DNA of 64,000 nucleotides from JBQTKD01 sp052386455. GTDB taxonomy: Bacteria; Actinomycetota; Actinomycetes; Sporichthyales; Sporichthyaceae. Both the position numbers and the translations under genes were made by a program. Positions 6,836 to 15,900 of this stretch are shown one piece after another. The notes below the pieces were generated by a model. That model saw nothing but the letters and a program-made list of their open reading frames with translations, did no database searches and was not told the origin of the DNA. Within the stretch, counting starts at the first letter, position 1. Each line of letters opens with the position of its first letter. Location: the NCBI GenBank assembly GCA_052386455.1, contig JBQTKD010000043.1:1-64000 (forward strand), read 5' to 3'.

Positions 6836-8009
6836 CGGACTTCGTCTTGACGGGTGCGTTGCGACGGTCGGCCTCGGCCTTCACCTCGGCTGCCGTGGCG
6901 AACTTCTGCTTGACCTGTCCGATGACCTGCTTGGACTGGGCGAGCTGCTTCTCGTTCGCCTTCAGCGCCTTCTCCCACAGCGCGCGGCCCTCGAGGTTCA
7001 CCGAGCCGTCCTCGTGGTTGAGGCTGTACTGCTTGAGGGTGTTCAGCCCGGACTCGCTGATCGGCTGGACGGAGAAGTACAGCAGGATGTTGCTGCCGCC
7101 CTCGGGACGGGCCTGGCCCTTCTCCTGCGCCTTGCGCAGCGCCTTCATCGAGGTCAGGCAGTTCTCGCGGCCCGCGGCGCAGTTGCCTGCGGAGTCCGGC
7201 CAGATGGACTTGTCCAGCACGAGGACCGAACGCGGGTGCCACCAGGTCGGGCCGAGACGGTCCGGGCTGTCCTTCAGCTTGGAAACGCCCCACGGTGCCT
7301 TCGCCGTCGCCTTCGGGTTCACGAAGTCGCCGAGGATGTGGCTGTGCGCGGGCAGCGGCACCTGGCCGGGCACGTGGTAGTTCAGATCCCCGCCACCGTT
7401 GTCCGCCGGGAAGTGCAGCACGTTCATGTGCATGAGGCAGGAGCCGTGCGGGTCGCCGACCTGGGTGAACGGAAGGCCCTGCCGGGGGCAGTTGGTCTGA
7501 ATCTCGCTCAGCGGGGTGTTGGAGCCGTACAGGTTCTTCAGCTGACCGCCGACGGTCGGGACCTGCTCGAACCACGGCGCCAGGCCGTAGAGCTCGCGAA
7601 CACCCGGGAACGCCGCGCCGATCTCCTCGATCGGCATCGGGGCCTCGGCCGGGTTCTTCTGCGGAATGCCGAAGAAGCAGGGCTGCGACTGGTACTCGGT
7701 GAAGTCCTTCTTCTGATCGATCCCGTTGCCGACGTTGTACGGCGGGTTGAGGTCGTTCTTCGGCGTGGTCGGGCAGATGTAGGAGAACTTGTAACGAGCC
7801 GCGACCGGCTTGCCGGCGGTGTAGTTGATGATCACGTCGTCGTCGACGGGCACGTTGGCAAAGCCCTGGGGCGCGTCCACGTACTCGTTGTACTCCCCCG
7901 CATTGGCGGCCTGGCCGCCTTGCATGGCGAAGGCCGAGAGGGTCAGCGCGGTGACGCCGAGGAGGGCCGAGTACCGGGCCCGGCGCGCGGCGTGGAGGCG
8001 TGCAAACAC
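6777..8009 (-). CDS. Secreted protein of unknown function with His/Met/Cys motifs
   Basis: 410 aa, GTG start, first gene of the ABC operon. Signal peptide: basic MFARLHAARRARY, a hydrophobic stretch, then the AANA region near residue 36. The mature protein has several cysteines (ICPTTP, QPCFFG, TNCPRQ, GSCLMHMN, GNCAAGREN, NCLTSM) that could form disulfides. It also has a motif-dense core GSCLMHMNVLHFP followed by LNYHVPGQVPLPAHSHILGDF, whose His/Met clustering would suit metal binding. The C-terminal 90 residues are charged and helical (ALKANEKQLAQSKQVIGQVKQK). I do not recognise the family. Genomic coupling to a YtkA-like protein and a solute importer is the main clue. Confidence 0.75.
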   Translation of the reverse strand: MFARLHAARRARYSALLGVTALTLSAFAMQGGQAANAGEYNEYVDAPQGFANVPVDDDVIINYTAGKPVAARYKFSYICPTTPKNDLNPPYNVGNGIDQKKDFTEYQSQPCFFGIPQKNPAEAPMPIEEIGAAFPGVRELYGLAPWFEQVPTVGGQLKNLYGSNTPLSEIQTNCPRQGLPFTQVGDPHGSCLMHMNVLHFPADNGGGDLNYHVPGQVPLPAHSHILGDFVNPKATAKAPWGVSKLKDSPDRLGPTWWHPRSVLVLDKSIWPDSAGNCAAGRENCLTSMKALRKAQEKGQARPEGGSNILLYFSVQPISESGLNTLKQYSLNHEDGSVNLEGRALWEKALKANEKQLAQSKQVIGQVKQKFATAAEVKAEADRRNAPVKTKSDGKQPVVARDEKVLARERG

Positions 8010-8172
8010 GTCTAGCTCACTTTCTACAGCGGGAAGTTGACCTGGCAGCAGCGGAGCGCCCCGCGGATCGCCAGGAGATGTCGACGCGGGGCGCTCGGTC
8101 GTGGAGCGAGTTCAGCTCGCTTGGCCAACGCCCCCGTGGCGACACCGACACCGGGTAAACTGCACCAAATTG

Positions 8173-8189
8173 GTCCACATAGTGTGGAC
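8173..8189. promoter_or_regulatory. Perfect inverted repeat GTCCACA-TAG-TGTGGAC
   Basis: This lies in the 311-nt gap (8010-8320) between the divergent secreted-protein operon and the P450 gene. The 7-bp arms with a 3-bp spacer are the size and symmetry of a dimeric repressor site. The site is about 165 nt from the operon start and 132 nt from the P450 start, so it could serve either. Nothing else definite was seen in this gap. Confidence 0.45.
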
Positions 8190-8320
8190 ACTAGATACAC
8201 GTCCGACGGTTCGTCCAATCGCCGTCGCTGATCGCGTGATAGGCAAAACCTTTCAGCTGAGATGCAGTCAGATCGCCGTGTAATTTGACGTTCCCGCCCC
8301 CTCGAATCAGGAGCTCCCCC

Positions 8321-9577
8321 GTGACCAGCGACGTGCAGGACGCCCTTGGCAACTGGGGCGGCTTCGACCTGGACAACCCGTTTCCGCTGTTCGCGGCGGT
8401 GCGGGAGCAGGCTCCGGTGCACCGCATCACGCTCGCCGACGGGCACACCGCGTGGCTGATCGTGCGCTACGACGAGGCCCGCGCGGCGCTGAACGACACC
8501 CGCCTGTCCAAGGACATGAGCGCGGCACTCTCCGAGGGCGAAGTGGTCGCCGAGGGCCTGCCCGGAGCGGCGCTGGCCCGGCACATGCTCGCGATGGACC
8601 CGCCGGACCACACCCGGCTGCGCAAGCTCGTCGCCTCGGCGTTCACGCCGCGGCGCGTGGAGTCGCTGCGCCCGCGCGTTCAACTCCTGGTCGACGACCT
8701 GCTCGACGACATCGCCGCGGCGGGCCCCGAGACGCCCGTGGACTTCGTCTCGACGTTCGCGTTTCCCCTGCCGTACACGGTGATCTGCGAGCTGCTCGGC
8801 ATTCCGGAGCCCGACCGGGCGGCGCTCGGCTCGGCGTTCACCGACCTGTTCCTGCCCGGCGACGGGGGCGAACCGCCTGCGGCCGCGAAGGCCGGCGCGC
8901 AGCACATCATCGAGTACCTCGACCACGTGGTGGGCCTCAAGCGCACCGAGCCGGGCGACGACCTGATCAGCGCCTTGGTCACGGCCCAGTCCGACGGTGC
9001 CTCGCTGACGCACCGCGAGCTCTGCTCGACGCTGTTCCAGTTGTTCGTCGCCGGCCACGACACCACCGCCAGCCTGATCGGCAACGGCCTGGTCGCGTTG
9101 CTGACGCACCCGGACCAGCTCAAGGCTCTGCGGTCCGATCCGGCGCTGCTGCAGAGCGCCATCGAGGAGATGCTGCGCTTCGACGCACCGGTGCCGCACT
9201 CGACGTTCCGGTACTCGAACACGGACACCGAGATCGGCGGGGTGACGATTCCCGCCGGCGAGCAGGTCATCATCTCCCTCGCCGCGGCGAACCGAGACCC
9301 GGAGCGATTTTCCGGCCCCGAACTCTTCGACGTTGCGCGGTCCCAGCGCAGCGAAGACCGCCGGCACATCGCATTCGGGCACGGCATCCACTTCTGCCTC
9401 GGTGCACCGCTCGGGCGCATGGAGGGCGAAGTGGCGTTCGGCACGCTGCTCGCGCGCTTCCCGGACTTTCGCCTGGCCGTGGACCCGAGCGAGTTGCGCT
9501 GGTCGCACGGCGACGGCCTGGTGCTGCGCGGGCTCGCGGCGCTGCCGATCGTCGCGGGCGCAGCCCTACCGCGTTAG
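8321..9577 (+). CDS. Cytochrome P450
   Basis: 418 aa from the GTG at 8321, preceded by AGGAGC; an in-frame ATG at 8285 is possible but lacks a ribosome site. Soluble class I bacterial P450 of the CYP107-like type. I-helix AGHDTT with the usual acid-alcohol pair, ExxR as EEMLRF, PERF-region ANRDPERFSGPELFDVAR, and heme loop FGHGIHFCLGAPLGR with the axial Cys. It needs a ferredoxin and reductase; the only ferredoxin in the window is far away at 41.3 kb. The substrate is unknown. It converges on the LysR gene and overlaps it by 12 nt. Confidence 0.95.
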   Translation: MTSDVQDALGNWGGFDLDNPFPLFAAVREQAPVHRITLADGHTAWLIVRYDEARAALNDTRLSKDMSAALSEGEVVAEGLPGAALARHMLAMDPPDHTRLRKLVASAFTPRRVESLRPRVQLLVDDLLDDIAAAGPETPVDFVSTFAFPLPYTVICELLGIPEPDRAALGSAFTDLFLPGDGGEPPAAAKAGAQHIIEYLDHVVGLKRTEPGDDLISALVTAQSDGASLTHRELCSTLFQLFVAGHDTTASLIGNGLVALLTHPDQLKALRSDPALLQSAIEEMLRFDAPVPHSTFRYSNTDTEIGGVTIPAGEQVIISLAAANRDPERFSGPELFDVARSQRSEDRRHIAFGHGIHFCLGAPLGRMEGEVAFGTLLARFPDFRLAVDPSELRWSHGDGLVLRGLAALPIVAGAALPR

Positions 9578-10468
9578 CCCGGGCCGGCTTGCGAGGAGCA
9601 CGTCGACGAACGCGGCCGCGCCGGGGGCGAGCGTTCTGCCGCGACGGCGTGCCAACCCCAGCGTCACGGTGGCCCGCGCCCCGACCAACGGGCGCCACGT
9701 GATCACTCCGGCACGTTCCAACGGGTCGCCGACGACGCTGAAGTCGGGCAGCAACGCGGCGCCCAATCCCTGAGCCACCATCAGTTTGCTCATCTCCGCG
9801 CCATCCGCGGAGCAGGACGCCTGCGGCTCGCGTCCGTTCAGCAGCCGCGTCAACAGGCGGTGCATCGCATATCCGGAGCGCATGACCACCAACGGCAGCG
9901 TCGCGAGATCGGCGAGCGCGACGCTCTTCTGCGCGGCCTGCTCGCTGTCGCAGTTCACGCAGACGCCGGCCCGCCCGGACAGCAGGTCGAGGACCTCTAA
10001 CCGTGCGGGAAGCTCGTCGCCCTCGATGCGGTGGACCAGACCGAAGTCCAGGCTGCCCTCGACGAGCATGCGCTCGATCTCGTCGTGACCGGCGCTGACC
10101 ACCTCGACCACCGTGCCGGGGTGCAGCCGGCTGAACTCGCCGATCGCCGGGACGATCCAGGACTCCGTCGCCGTGTTCACGGTGCCCAGCCGCAGCACGT
10201 TGCCCGCGCGACCGCCCGAGCTCGCGGCCTGCCGCAGGTGCTCGACGGCGTCCAGCACGGCCACGACGTCCGGGAGCAGATCGCGGCCGGCCTCGCTGGT
10301 GCGCGTGCCGGAGCGGTGGCGATCGAGCAGCGCGACGCCGAGCTCCTCCTCCAGCGAGCGCATCGACTCGCTCAGCGCGGGCTGAGACAGGTGCAGCTCC
10401 TCGGCGGCACGCCGCATCGAGCCCACACGGGCTATGACGCGGAAGTACTCGAGCTGCTCGATACGCAT
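9566..10468 (-). CDS. LysR-family transcriptional regulator
   Basis: 300 aa from the ATG giving MRIEQLEYFRVIARVGSM, which aligns with standard LysR N-termini; an in-frame ATG 11 codons earlier exists, and neither has a clear ribosome site. The N-terminal winged HTH has the recognition segment AAEELHLSQPALSESMRSLEEELG. The effector domain starts around residue 90 (LRLGTVNTATESWIVPAI) and includes GLGAALLPDF. Divergent from the glycerophosphodiesterase gene and convergent with the P450, so it could control either. A candidate operator lies 18 nt upstream of its start. Confidence 0.92.
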   Translation of the reverse strand: MRIEQLEYFRVIARVGSMRRAAEELHLSQPALSESMRSLEEELGVALLDRHRSGTRTSEAGRDLLPDVVAVLDAVEHLRQAASSGGRAGNVLRLGTVNTATESWIVPAIGEFSRLHPGTVVEVVSAGHDEIERMLVEGSLDFGLVHRIEGDELPARLEVLDLLSGRAGVCVNCDSEQAAQKSVALADLATLPLVVMRSGYAMHRLLTRLLNGREPQASCSADGAEMSKLMVAQGLGAALLPDFSVVGDPLERAGVITWRPLVGARATVTLGLARRRGRTLAPGAAAFVDVLLASRPGLTR

Positions 10469-10485
10469 GGGGTCTGGATCCTCGC

Positions 10486-10506
10486 TGACAACGCGATCCA
10501 TTGTCA
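10486..10506. promoter_or_regulatory. Inverted repeat TGACAA-N9-TTGTCA, candidate LysR site
   Basis: This lies between the divergent LysR and glycerophosphodiesterase starts. Perfect 6-bp arms around 9 bp fit the dyad geometry of LysR boxes (T-N11-A inside a longer dyad). Autoregulation of the LysR gene is the natural reading. Confidence 0.45.
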
Positions 10507-10546
10507 ACCAAACTAGTCGACTTTGATCGTCGGGTTGAATGCTCCC

Positions 10547-11599
10547 GTGGGAAAGCGTGGCGGCGTCGCGGGCGCGTTGGTGCTGTTCTGCGTGGTGAGT
10601 GGAGCCCCGGTCGCCGCCGAGCCGAGGACACCGCTGGTGATCGGCCACCGCGGCGCGCCGGGGTACCGGCCCGAGCACACGCTGGCCTCCTACGAACTGG
10701 CCGCTCGCCAGGGTGCGGACTTCGTCGAGCCCGATCTGGTCATCACCTCCGACGGCGTGCTGGTGGCCCGGCACGAGAACGAGATCTCCCAGACCACGGA
10801 CGTCGCGAAGCGCAAGGAGTTCCGCGACCGGAAGACCGCTAAGCGCATCGACGGCGTCCGCGAGACCGGATGGTTCGTCGAGGACTTCACGCTGGCCGAG
10901 CTCAAGACGCTGCGCGCGAAGGAAAGGGTGCCGGACGTTCGGCCGCGCAACACCCGCTACGACGGCCGCTTCGAGATCCCGACGCTGCAGGAGATCGTCG
11001 ATCTGACGCAGCGTCTGTCGGTGGAGCTTCGACGCCCGATCGGGATCTATCCCGAGACGAAGCACCCGTCCTACTTCGCACAGCTCGGGAAGCCGCTGGA
11101 ACCGCCGCTGGTCGCACTGCTGCGAGCCAACGACCTGGATCGGCCCGAGGCCGAGGTGTTCGTGCAGTCCTTCGAGGTGGGGAACCTGAAGCGGCTGAAC
11201 GACCAGGTGCAGGTGCGTCTGGTGCAGTTGCTCGGCGACCCGGGCGACCGGCCCTTCGACGACCGGCGCACCTACGCCGAGCTCGCCACCGCCACCGGGC
11301 TGCGCGGCATCGCCCGCTACGCCGACGGCGTCGGCCCGAACAAGGCCTACGTGATTCCGCTGGACGCGAAGGGTCGCTCGCGCAAGCCGTCGAGCTTCGT
11401 GTCCAATGCGCACGCCGCCGGGCTGCTGGTGCACGCGTACGCGTTCCGCAACGAGAACCGCTACCTCCCCGCGCAGCTGCGCTCGAAGGGCGGCCCGAAC
11501 GCGCCCGGCCGCGCGGTCGCCGAGTACCGGCTGTTCTTCCGGGCCCGGGTCGACGGCGTGTTCAGCGACTTCCCCGACACGGCCGTCGAGGCGCGCTAG
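10547..11599 (+). CDS. glpQ: Secreted glycerophosphodiester phosphodiesterase
   Basis: 350 aa from the GTG at 10547, chosen because it gives a clean signal peptide (MGKRGGVAGALVLFCVVSGAPVAA, cleavage near AAEP). The GDPD TIM barrel starts at LVIGHRGAPGYRPEHTLASY (His-Arg and Glu-His catalytic and metal residues), then FVEPDLVITSDGVLVARHE, giving the metal Glu/Asp and second His. IYPETKHP and FVQSFEVGNLKRL are also family motifs. The insertion between strands matches GlpQ-type periplasmic enzymes. It hydrolyses glycerophosphodiesters to glycerol-3-phosphate and an alcohol outside the membrane. A hairpin terminator follows. Confidence 0.92.
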   Translation: MGKRGGVAGALVLFCVVSGAPVAAEPRTPLVIGHRGAPGYRPEHTLASYELAARQGADFVEPDLVITSDGVLVARHENEISQTTDVAKRKEFRDRKTAKRIDGVRETGWFVEDFTLAELKTLRAKERVPDVRPRNTRYDGRFEIPTLQEIVDLTQRLSVELRRPIGIYPETKHPSYFAQLGKPLEPPLVALLRANDLDRPEAEVFVQSFEVGNLKRLNDQVQVRLVQLLGDPGDRPFDDRRTYAELATATGLRGIARYADGVGPNKAYVIPLDAKGRSRKPSSFVSNAHAAGLLVHAYAFRNENRYLPAQLRSKGGPNAPGRAVAEYRLFFRARVDGVFSDFPDTAVEAR

Positions 11600-11605
11600 T
11601 ACTCG

Positions 11606-11651
11606 GGCGTCCGAACCACCGTGGTACCCGCGTCACCCTTGTTCGGACGCC
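11606..11651. terminator. Bidirectional hairpin between convergent genes
   Basis: Perfect 11-bp arms GGCGTCCGAAC / GTTCGGACGCC (11606-11616 and 11641-11651) sit exactly between the stops at 11599 and 11656. The 24-nt loop contains a smaller CCAC/GTGG stem. There is no T-run, as is common in actinobacteria. Confidence 0.7.
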
Positions 11652-11655
11652 TCGG

Positions 11656-12930
11656 TCATCGGGGTGGCCGTTCGTCGATCACGCGCACGGCCTTGCCGAC
11701 CGATCGCTCCACGGTGCCCACCTCGACCTGCACGCTGATCCCGATCGAGTTCTTGATCAGCTCGGCGAGGTGCTCCCCCGCGTGCGGAGCACCCTCCACC
11801 CGCACGACCAGCACGTCAAGGTTGCCCATACGCCTCAGTACGCACTGGAAGTGCGGTGCCAGTTCGGGGATGCCGAGGACCAGTTCCTCGATCTGCGTGG
11901 GGAACACGTTCACTCCGCGCAGGATCATCATGTCGTCGGTGCGGCCCGTGATCTTCTCGATGCGGCGCATCGGCCGCGCGGTGCCCGGCAGCAGCCGGGT
12001 GAGGTCGCGGGTGCGGTAGCGCAGCACCGGCATGGCCTGCTTGGTGAGCGAGGTGAAGACCAGCTCGCCGAGTTCCCCGTCCGGGAGGACGGCTCCGGTG
12101 ACCGGGTCCACGATCTCGGGATAGAAGTGGTCCTCCCACACGTGCAGGCCGTCCTTGGTCTCGACGCACTCCTGCGCGACGCCGGGGCCGATCACCTCGG
12201 ACAGGCCGTAGATGTCGACGGCGTGCATGTCGAGCCGGGCTTCCAGGGAGCGGCGCATCTCGTTCGTCCACGGCTCGGCGCCGAAGATCCCGACGCGCAA
12301 CGAGGTGCTGCGCGGATCGACGCCCTGGCGCTCCAACTCGTCGACGATGTTGAGCATGTACGACGGAGTGACCGTGATGACGTCCGGCTGGAAGTCCCGG
12401 ATCAGCTGGACCTGACGCTCCGTCATGCCGCCGGAAACCGGTACCACGGTGCACCCCAGTCGCTCCGCGCCGTAGTGGGCGCCGAGGCCGCCGGTGAACA
12501 GGCCGTACCCGTACGCATTGTGCAGGACGTCGCCCGGCCGGGTACCCGCCGCCCGCAGGCTGCGGGCCATCACGGTGGCCCAGGTCTCCAGGTCTTTGCG
12601 GGTGTACCCGACGACCGTCGGCTTGCCGGTGGTGCCGGACGAGGCGTGCACGCGGACGACCTGCTCGCGCGGCACCGCGAACATCCCGAACGGGTAGTTG
12701 TCCCGCAGGTCCGCCTTGGTGGTGAACGGGAGCCCGGCGAGATCCTCGAGGTCCTCCAGGCCGTCGGGCTCGAACCCGACCGCGTCCAGGGCCGCGCGGT
12801 AGTGCGCCACGTTCGCGTAGGCGTGCTTGATCGACCACTTCAGCCGCTCGAACTGCAGCGCCCGCAGGTCGTCGACGTGGGCGACCTCGATCGCCTCGAG
12901 GTTCTCGTCTGGGGGGATCGGCCGCGGCAT
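11656..12930 (-). CDS. paaK: Phenylacetate-CoA ligase-type AMP-forming enzyme
   Basis: 424 aa, close to PaaK (about 430-440). Phosphate loop HASSGTTGKPTVVGYT, then AYGYGLFTGGLGAHYG, FGAEPWTNEMR, and the adenine/hinge segment DIYGLSEVIGPGVA. The C-terminal ITGRTDDMMILRGVNVFPTQIE is diagnostic of the family. It activates phenylacetate or a related aryl acid with ATP and CoA. No paa oxygenase genes are present here, so another aromatic acid is possible. It starts 9 nt after the cyclase-ATPase gene stop, so the two are probably cotranscribed. Confidence 0.88.
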   Translation of the reverse strand: MPRPIPPDENLEAIEVAHVDDLRALQFERLKWSIKHAYANVAHYRAALDAVGFEPDGLEDLEDLAGLPFTTKADLRDNYPFGMFAVPREQVVRVHASSGTTGKPTVVGYTRKDLETWATVMARSLRAAGTRPGDVLHNAYGYGLFTGGLGAHYGAERLGCTVVPVSGGMTERQVQLIRDFQPDVITVTPSYMLNIVDELERQGVDPRSTSLRVGIFGAEPWTNEMRRSLEARLDMHAVDIYGLSEVIGPGVAQECVETKDGLHVWEDHFYPEIVDPVTGAVLPDGELGELVFTSLTKQAMPVLRYRTRDLTRLLPGTARPMRRIEKITGRTDDMMILRGVNVFPTQIEELVLGIPELAPHFQCVLRRMGNLDVLVVRVEGAPHAGEHLAELIKNSIGISVQVEVGTVERSVGKAVRVIDERPPR

Positions 12931-12939
12931 GGCGCGACG

Positions 12940-15900
12940 CTAGCCCACCTCCTTGCGAAGGCGAGCGGCGTGGCCGGTCGCACCGATCGCCTCGAAATCG
13001 GCGACGCACGCCGCGAGTGCGGCGTCGTCCTCGGCCAACCGGGCGCCTTCCTCGGCGAGGAACGCCGCGTAGGTACCGGCTCCGGTCGCCGCCGCCAGCC
13101 GCTGTCCGGACTCCAGCGACAACCGCGCCTCCTGCAGATCGGCGGCATCGGCGGCGCCCTCCCGCAGGACTCGTGTCCGTACCAGGTGCGCCAGACATTC
13201 GACGAGGGCCGCGCCCTGCCGTTGCGCAACGGCGACGGCCTCCGCCGCGGTGGAACGGGCGACGTGCCGGTCCCCGTGCACGCCGTGCGCCCGTGCCCGA
13301 TAGGCCAGCAGGACGGCCTCCTCCTGCAGGCCGCACCTGCGTTCGCGCACCTCGGCGAGCGCTGCGTCGAGCAGGGTCGCGGCCTTTCCCGGTGAACCGC
13401 CGAGCAGCGCGGCCACGGCCTGCGCCCACACCGCGCGCACCGCACCCCACACGTCCCCGGAGTCGCGGGCCGCCGCGAGCTGACGAGCGGCCGCGGCGTT
13501 CCACTCGGCGGAGTCCCCATGCTCGCCGGACCAGTCCGCCAGGTGCACGCCGTGGGACAGGATCACCATCTGCTGCACGTAGGGCCGCAGTTCGTAGCGT
13601 TCCGCGGCGATCTGGGCGTGCACGCGCGCGGCTCGGAGGTCGCCGCCGGCGGTGTGCAGCCACGCGCGCAGCACGTGTTGAAAGTCGTCCACGCTGTACC
13701 CGGCGTGGAGCGCGCCGCGCGACGCGTCCACCGAGCACAGTCCGTCGACGACGTCGAGCGCGGCCAGCCCGGAGGCGACCGGGCCCGTGTAGCAGGAGAA
13801 GGGGCCCAGGGCCATGGTGGCGAAGGTCCGCAGGCCCACGTCCTCGCCCTGGTCCGCCCACCCTGCGCCGGCCGTGTACCCGGCCGCCGCCTCGGCCACC
13901 TCCCCGGCCCACAGGTGCACGGCTGCCCGGCCGATGGACAGGCCGCTCAGCACGGCGACGTCGCCGAGACGCCGCGCGATGGGTTCCGCCTCCGCGAACA
14001 GCCGGTTGGCCTCCTGCGTGGCCATGCCGGTGCGCGCACCCAAGCGCATGAGCTGGCCACGGGCTCGCAGTCCGAGCACGGCGATCTCGGGCTCGGCGTC
14101 AGCGCAGTCGCGGAGGTGCTCGATGACCGCGCCGAGGCGCTGCTTCGCCTCTGCGTAGTCCTTGAACGTGGCGCGAAGCGCAGCCCGGAACTGCCACCGC
14201 GCCGCCTCTACGGCGTCGGAGGCCGCCTCCCAGTGCGTGGCGATCAGCGGGGCCAACTGGTCGTGCAGGTCGGCGCCCTGGGCCACCAGAGCACGTGCGG
14301 TCGCGGCGTGCAGCCGCCGGCGCGGAGCCGTCAGCAACGAGCCGTACGCGACCTCCTGGGTGAGGGGGTGCCAAAACTGGAGCTCTCGATCGACCGCGGT
14401 CGGCTGAAGCAGTTCGGCCCGACACAGCGCTGCTACGGCGTCGGCCAACTCGTCCTCGCCGAGCTCGACGACCGCGCCAAGGACGCCCCGGGGAAAGGTA
14501 CGCCCGATCACCGCGGCCGCTTGGAGCACCGCCTTCTCCGTGGAACCCAACCTGTCGATGCGAGCCGCAAGGACCGCCTGCACGGTGGCCGGCACGCGGA
14601 CGTGAGCGGCTTCCTCCGTCGTGCGGTACGCGCCGGGGCTGCCGGCGAGCGTCCCGTCGGCCACCAGCGAGCGCACCATTTCCTCGATGAAGAAGGGGTT
14701 CCCGCCGGTTCGCGCCTGCAGTTGCGCCGTCAGATCGGCCATCGCTCGGTCGGTGCCGAGAAGCTCGTCGAGCAGTTCCAGGGAGGCGGCCGGATCCAGT
14801 GGAGCCAACGACAGTTGCCGGTAGTAGGAGTGGGCCATCCAGTCGGCTTGGAACTCGGGGCGGAAGTTCAGCACGACCAGGGTGCGAGTTCCGAGGAAGG
14901 ACGGGAGCCAGGCCGCCAGGAACGTGGCCGACGCCGTGTCGAACCAGTGCAGATCCTCCAGGACCAGCAGGGAGGCGCTGTGAACGCTGCGGCGCACCGT
15001 TGCCTTGCCGAAGAGTTCCAGGAGCCGCCGCCGGCGGGCCTCCGGGCTCAACTGCGGCACCGTCAGCGCCGGGTCGGGGACCTCCATGAAGTCGTAGACC
15101 AACGCGAGGTCTGCGGCGAAGTCGGAGTCCAGGCCCAGCAGCGTGTCGGCGATCTTGGCGCGGACGGCGGCGACCCCGTCGGTGTCCACGATGGCGAAGT
15201 GATCGCGCAGGAAACCCAGAATTGGCAGCAGCGGAACGTTCTGGGCGTGCGAGACGCCCGCAGTCCGCCGTACCAGGAAGCCCGCTTCGACGGCGTGGCG
15301 GACCAGGTCCTCGCACAAACGGCTCTTGCCGGTCCCTGCGTCCCCGACGATGCCCACCACTCGGGCACGCCCCTCCTGCGCATCCGCGAGGGCCTCCCGC
15401 AGCGCGTCGAGTTCGGCGGCGCGACCGATCGTGCGCGCTCCCGGAGTGCGCCGTCGGCCTCCCGTCGGCCCACCGCGGGGAGCACCCAGGCGAAACGCGC
15501 GGATCGGTTGCGAGGCCCCCTTCACCTCGACCGGCCCGAGGTCCGTCAGCGCAAAGCCCGCGTCGAGAATCGCCGCCGTGCGGGCGCTGACGCACACCGA
15601 GTCGGGCGCCGCATTCGTCTCCATCCGCTGGGCCAGGCCCACGGCGTGCCCCAGGGCCGTGAAGGTCTCCCCGACGGACCCGGCCACGACTTCGCCGGAG
15701 TTCAAGCCCACCCGGACCGCCACGGTCAGTCCCTGACGCAGCGTCAGCGAGTAGGCGCGGGCCTGCTCCACCAGACGCAGCGCGGCGTGACCGGCACGGC
15801 GGGCATGGTCCTCCTGTGCCACCGGGGCACCGAAGACGGCCATGATCCCGTCCCCGGTGAACTTGTCGACGGTTCCCCCGAAGGTCTCGACCGCCTCGCG

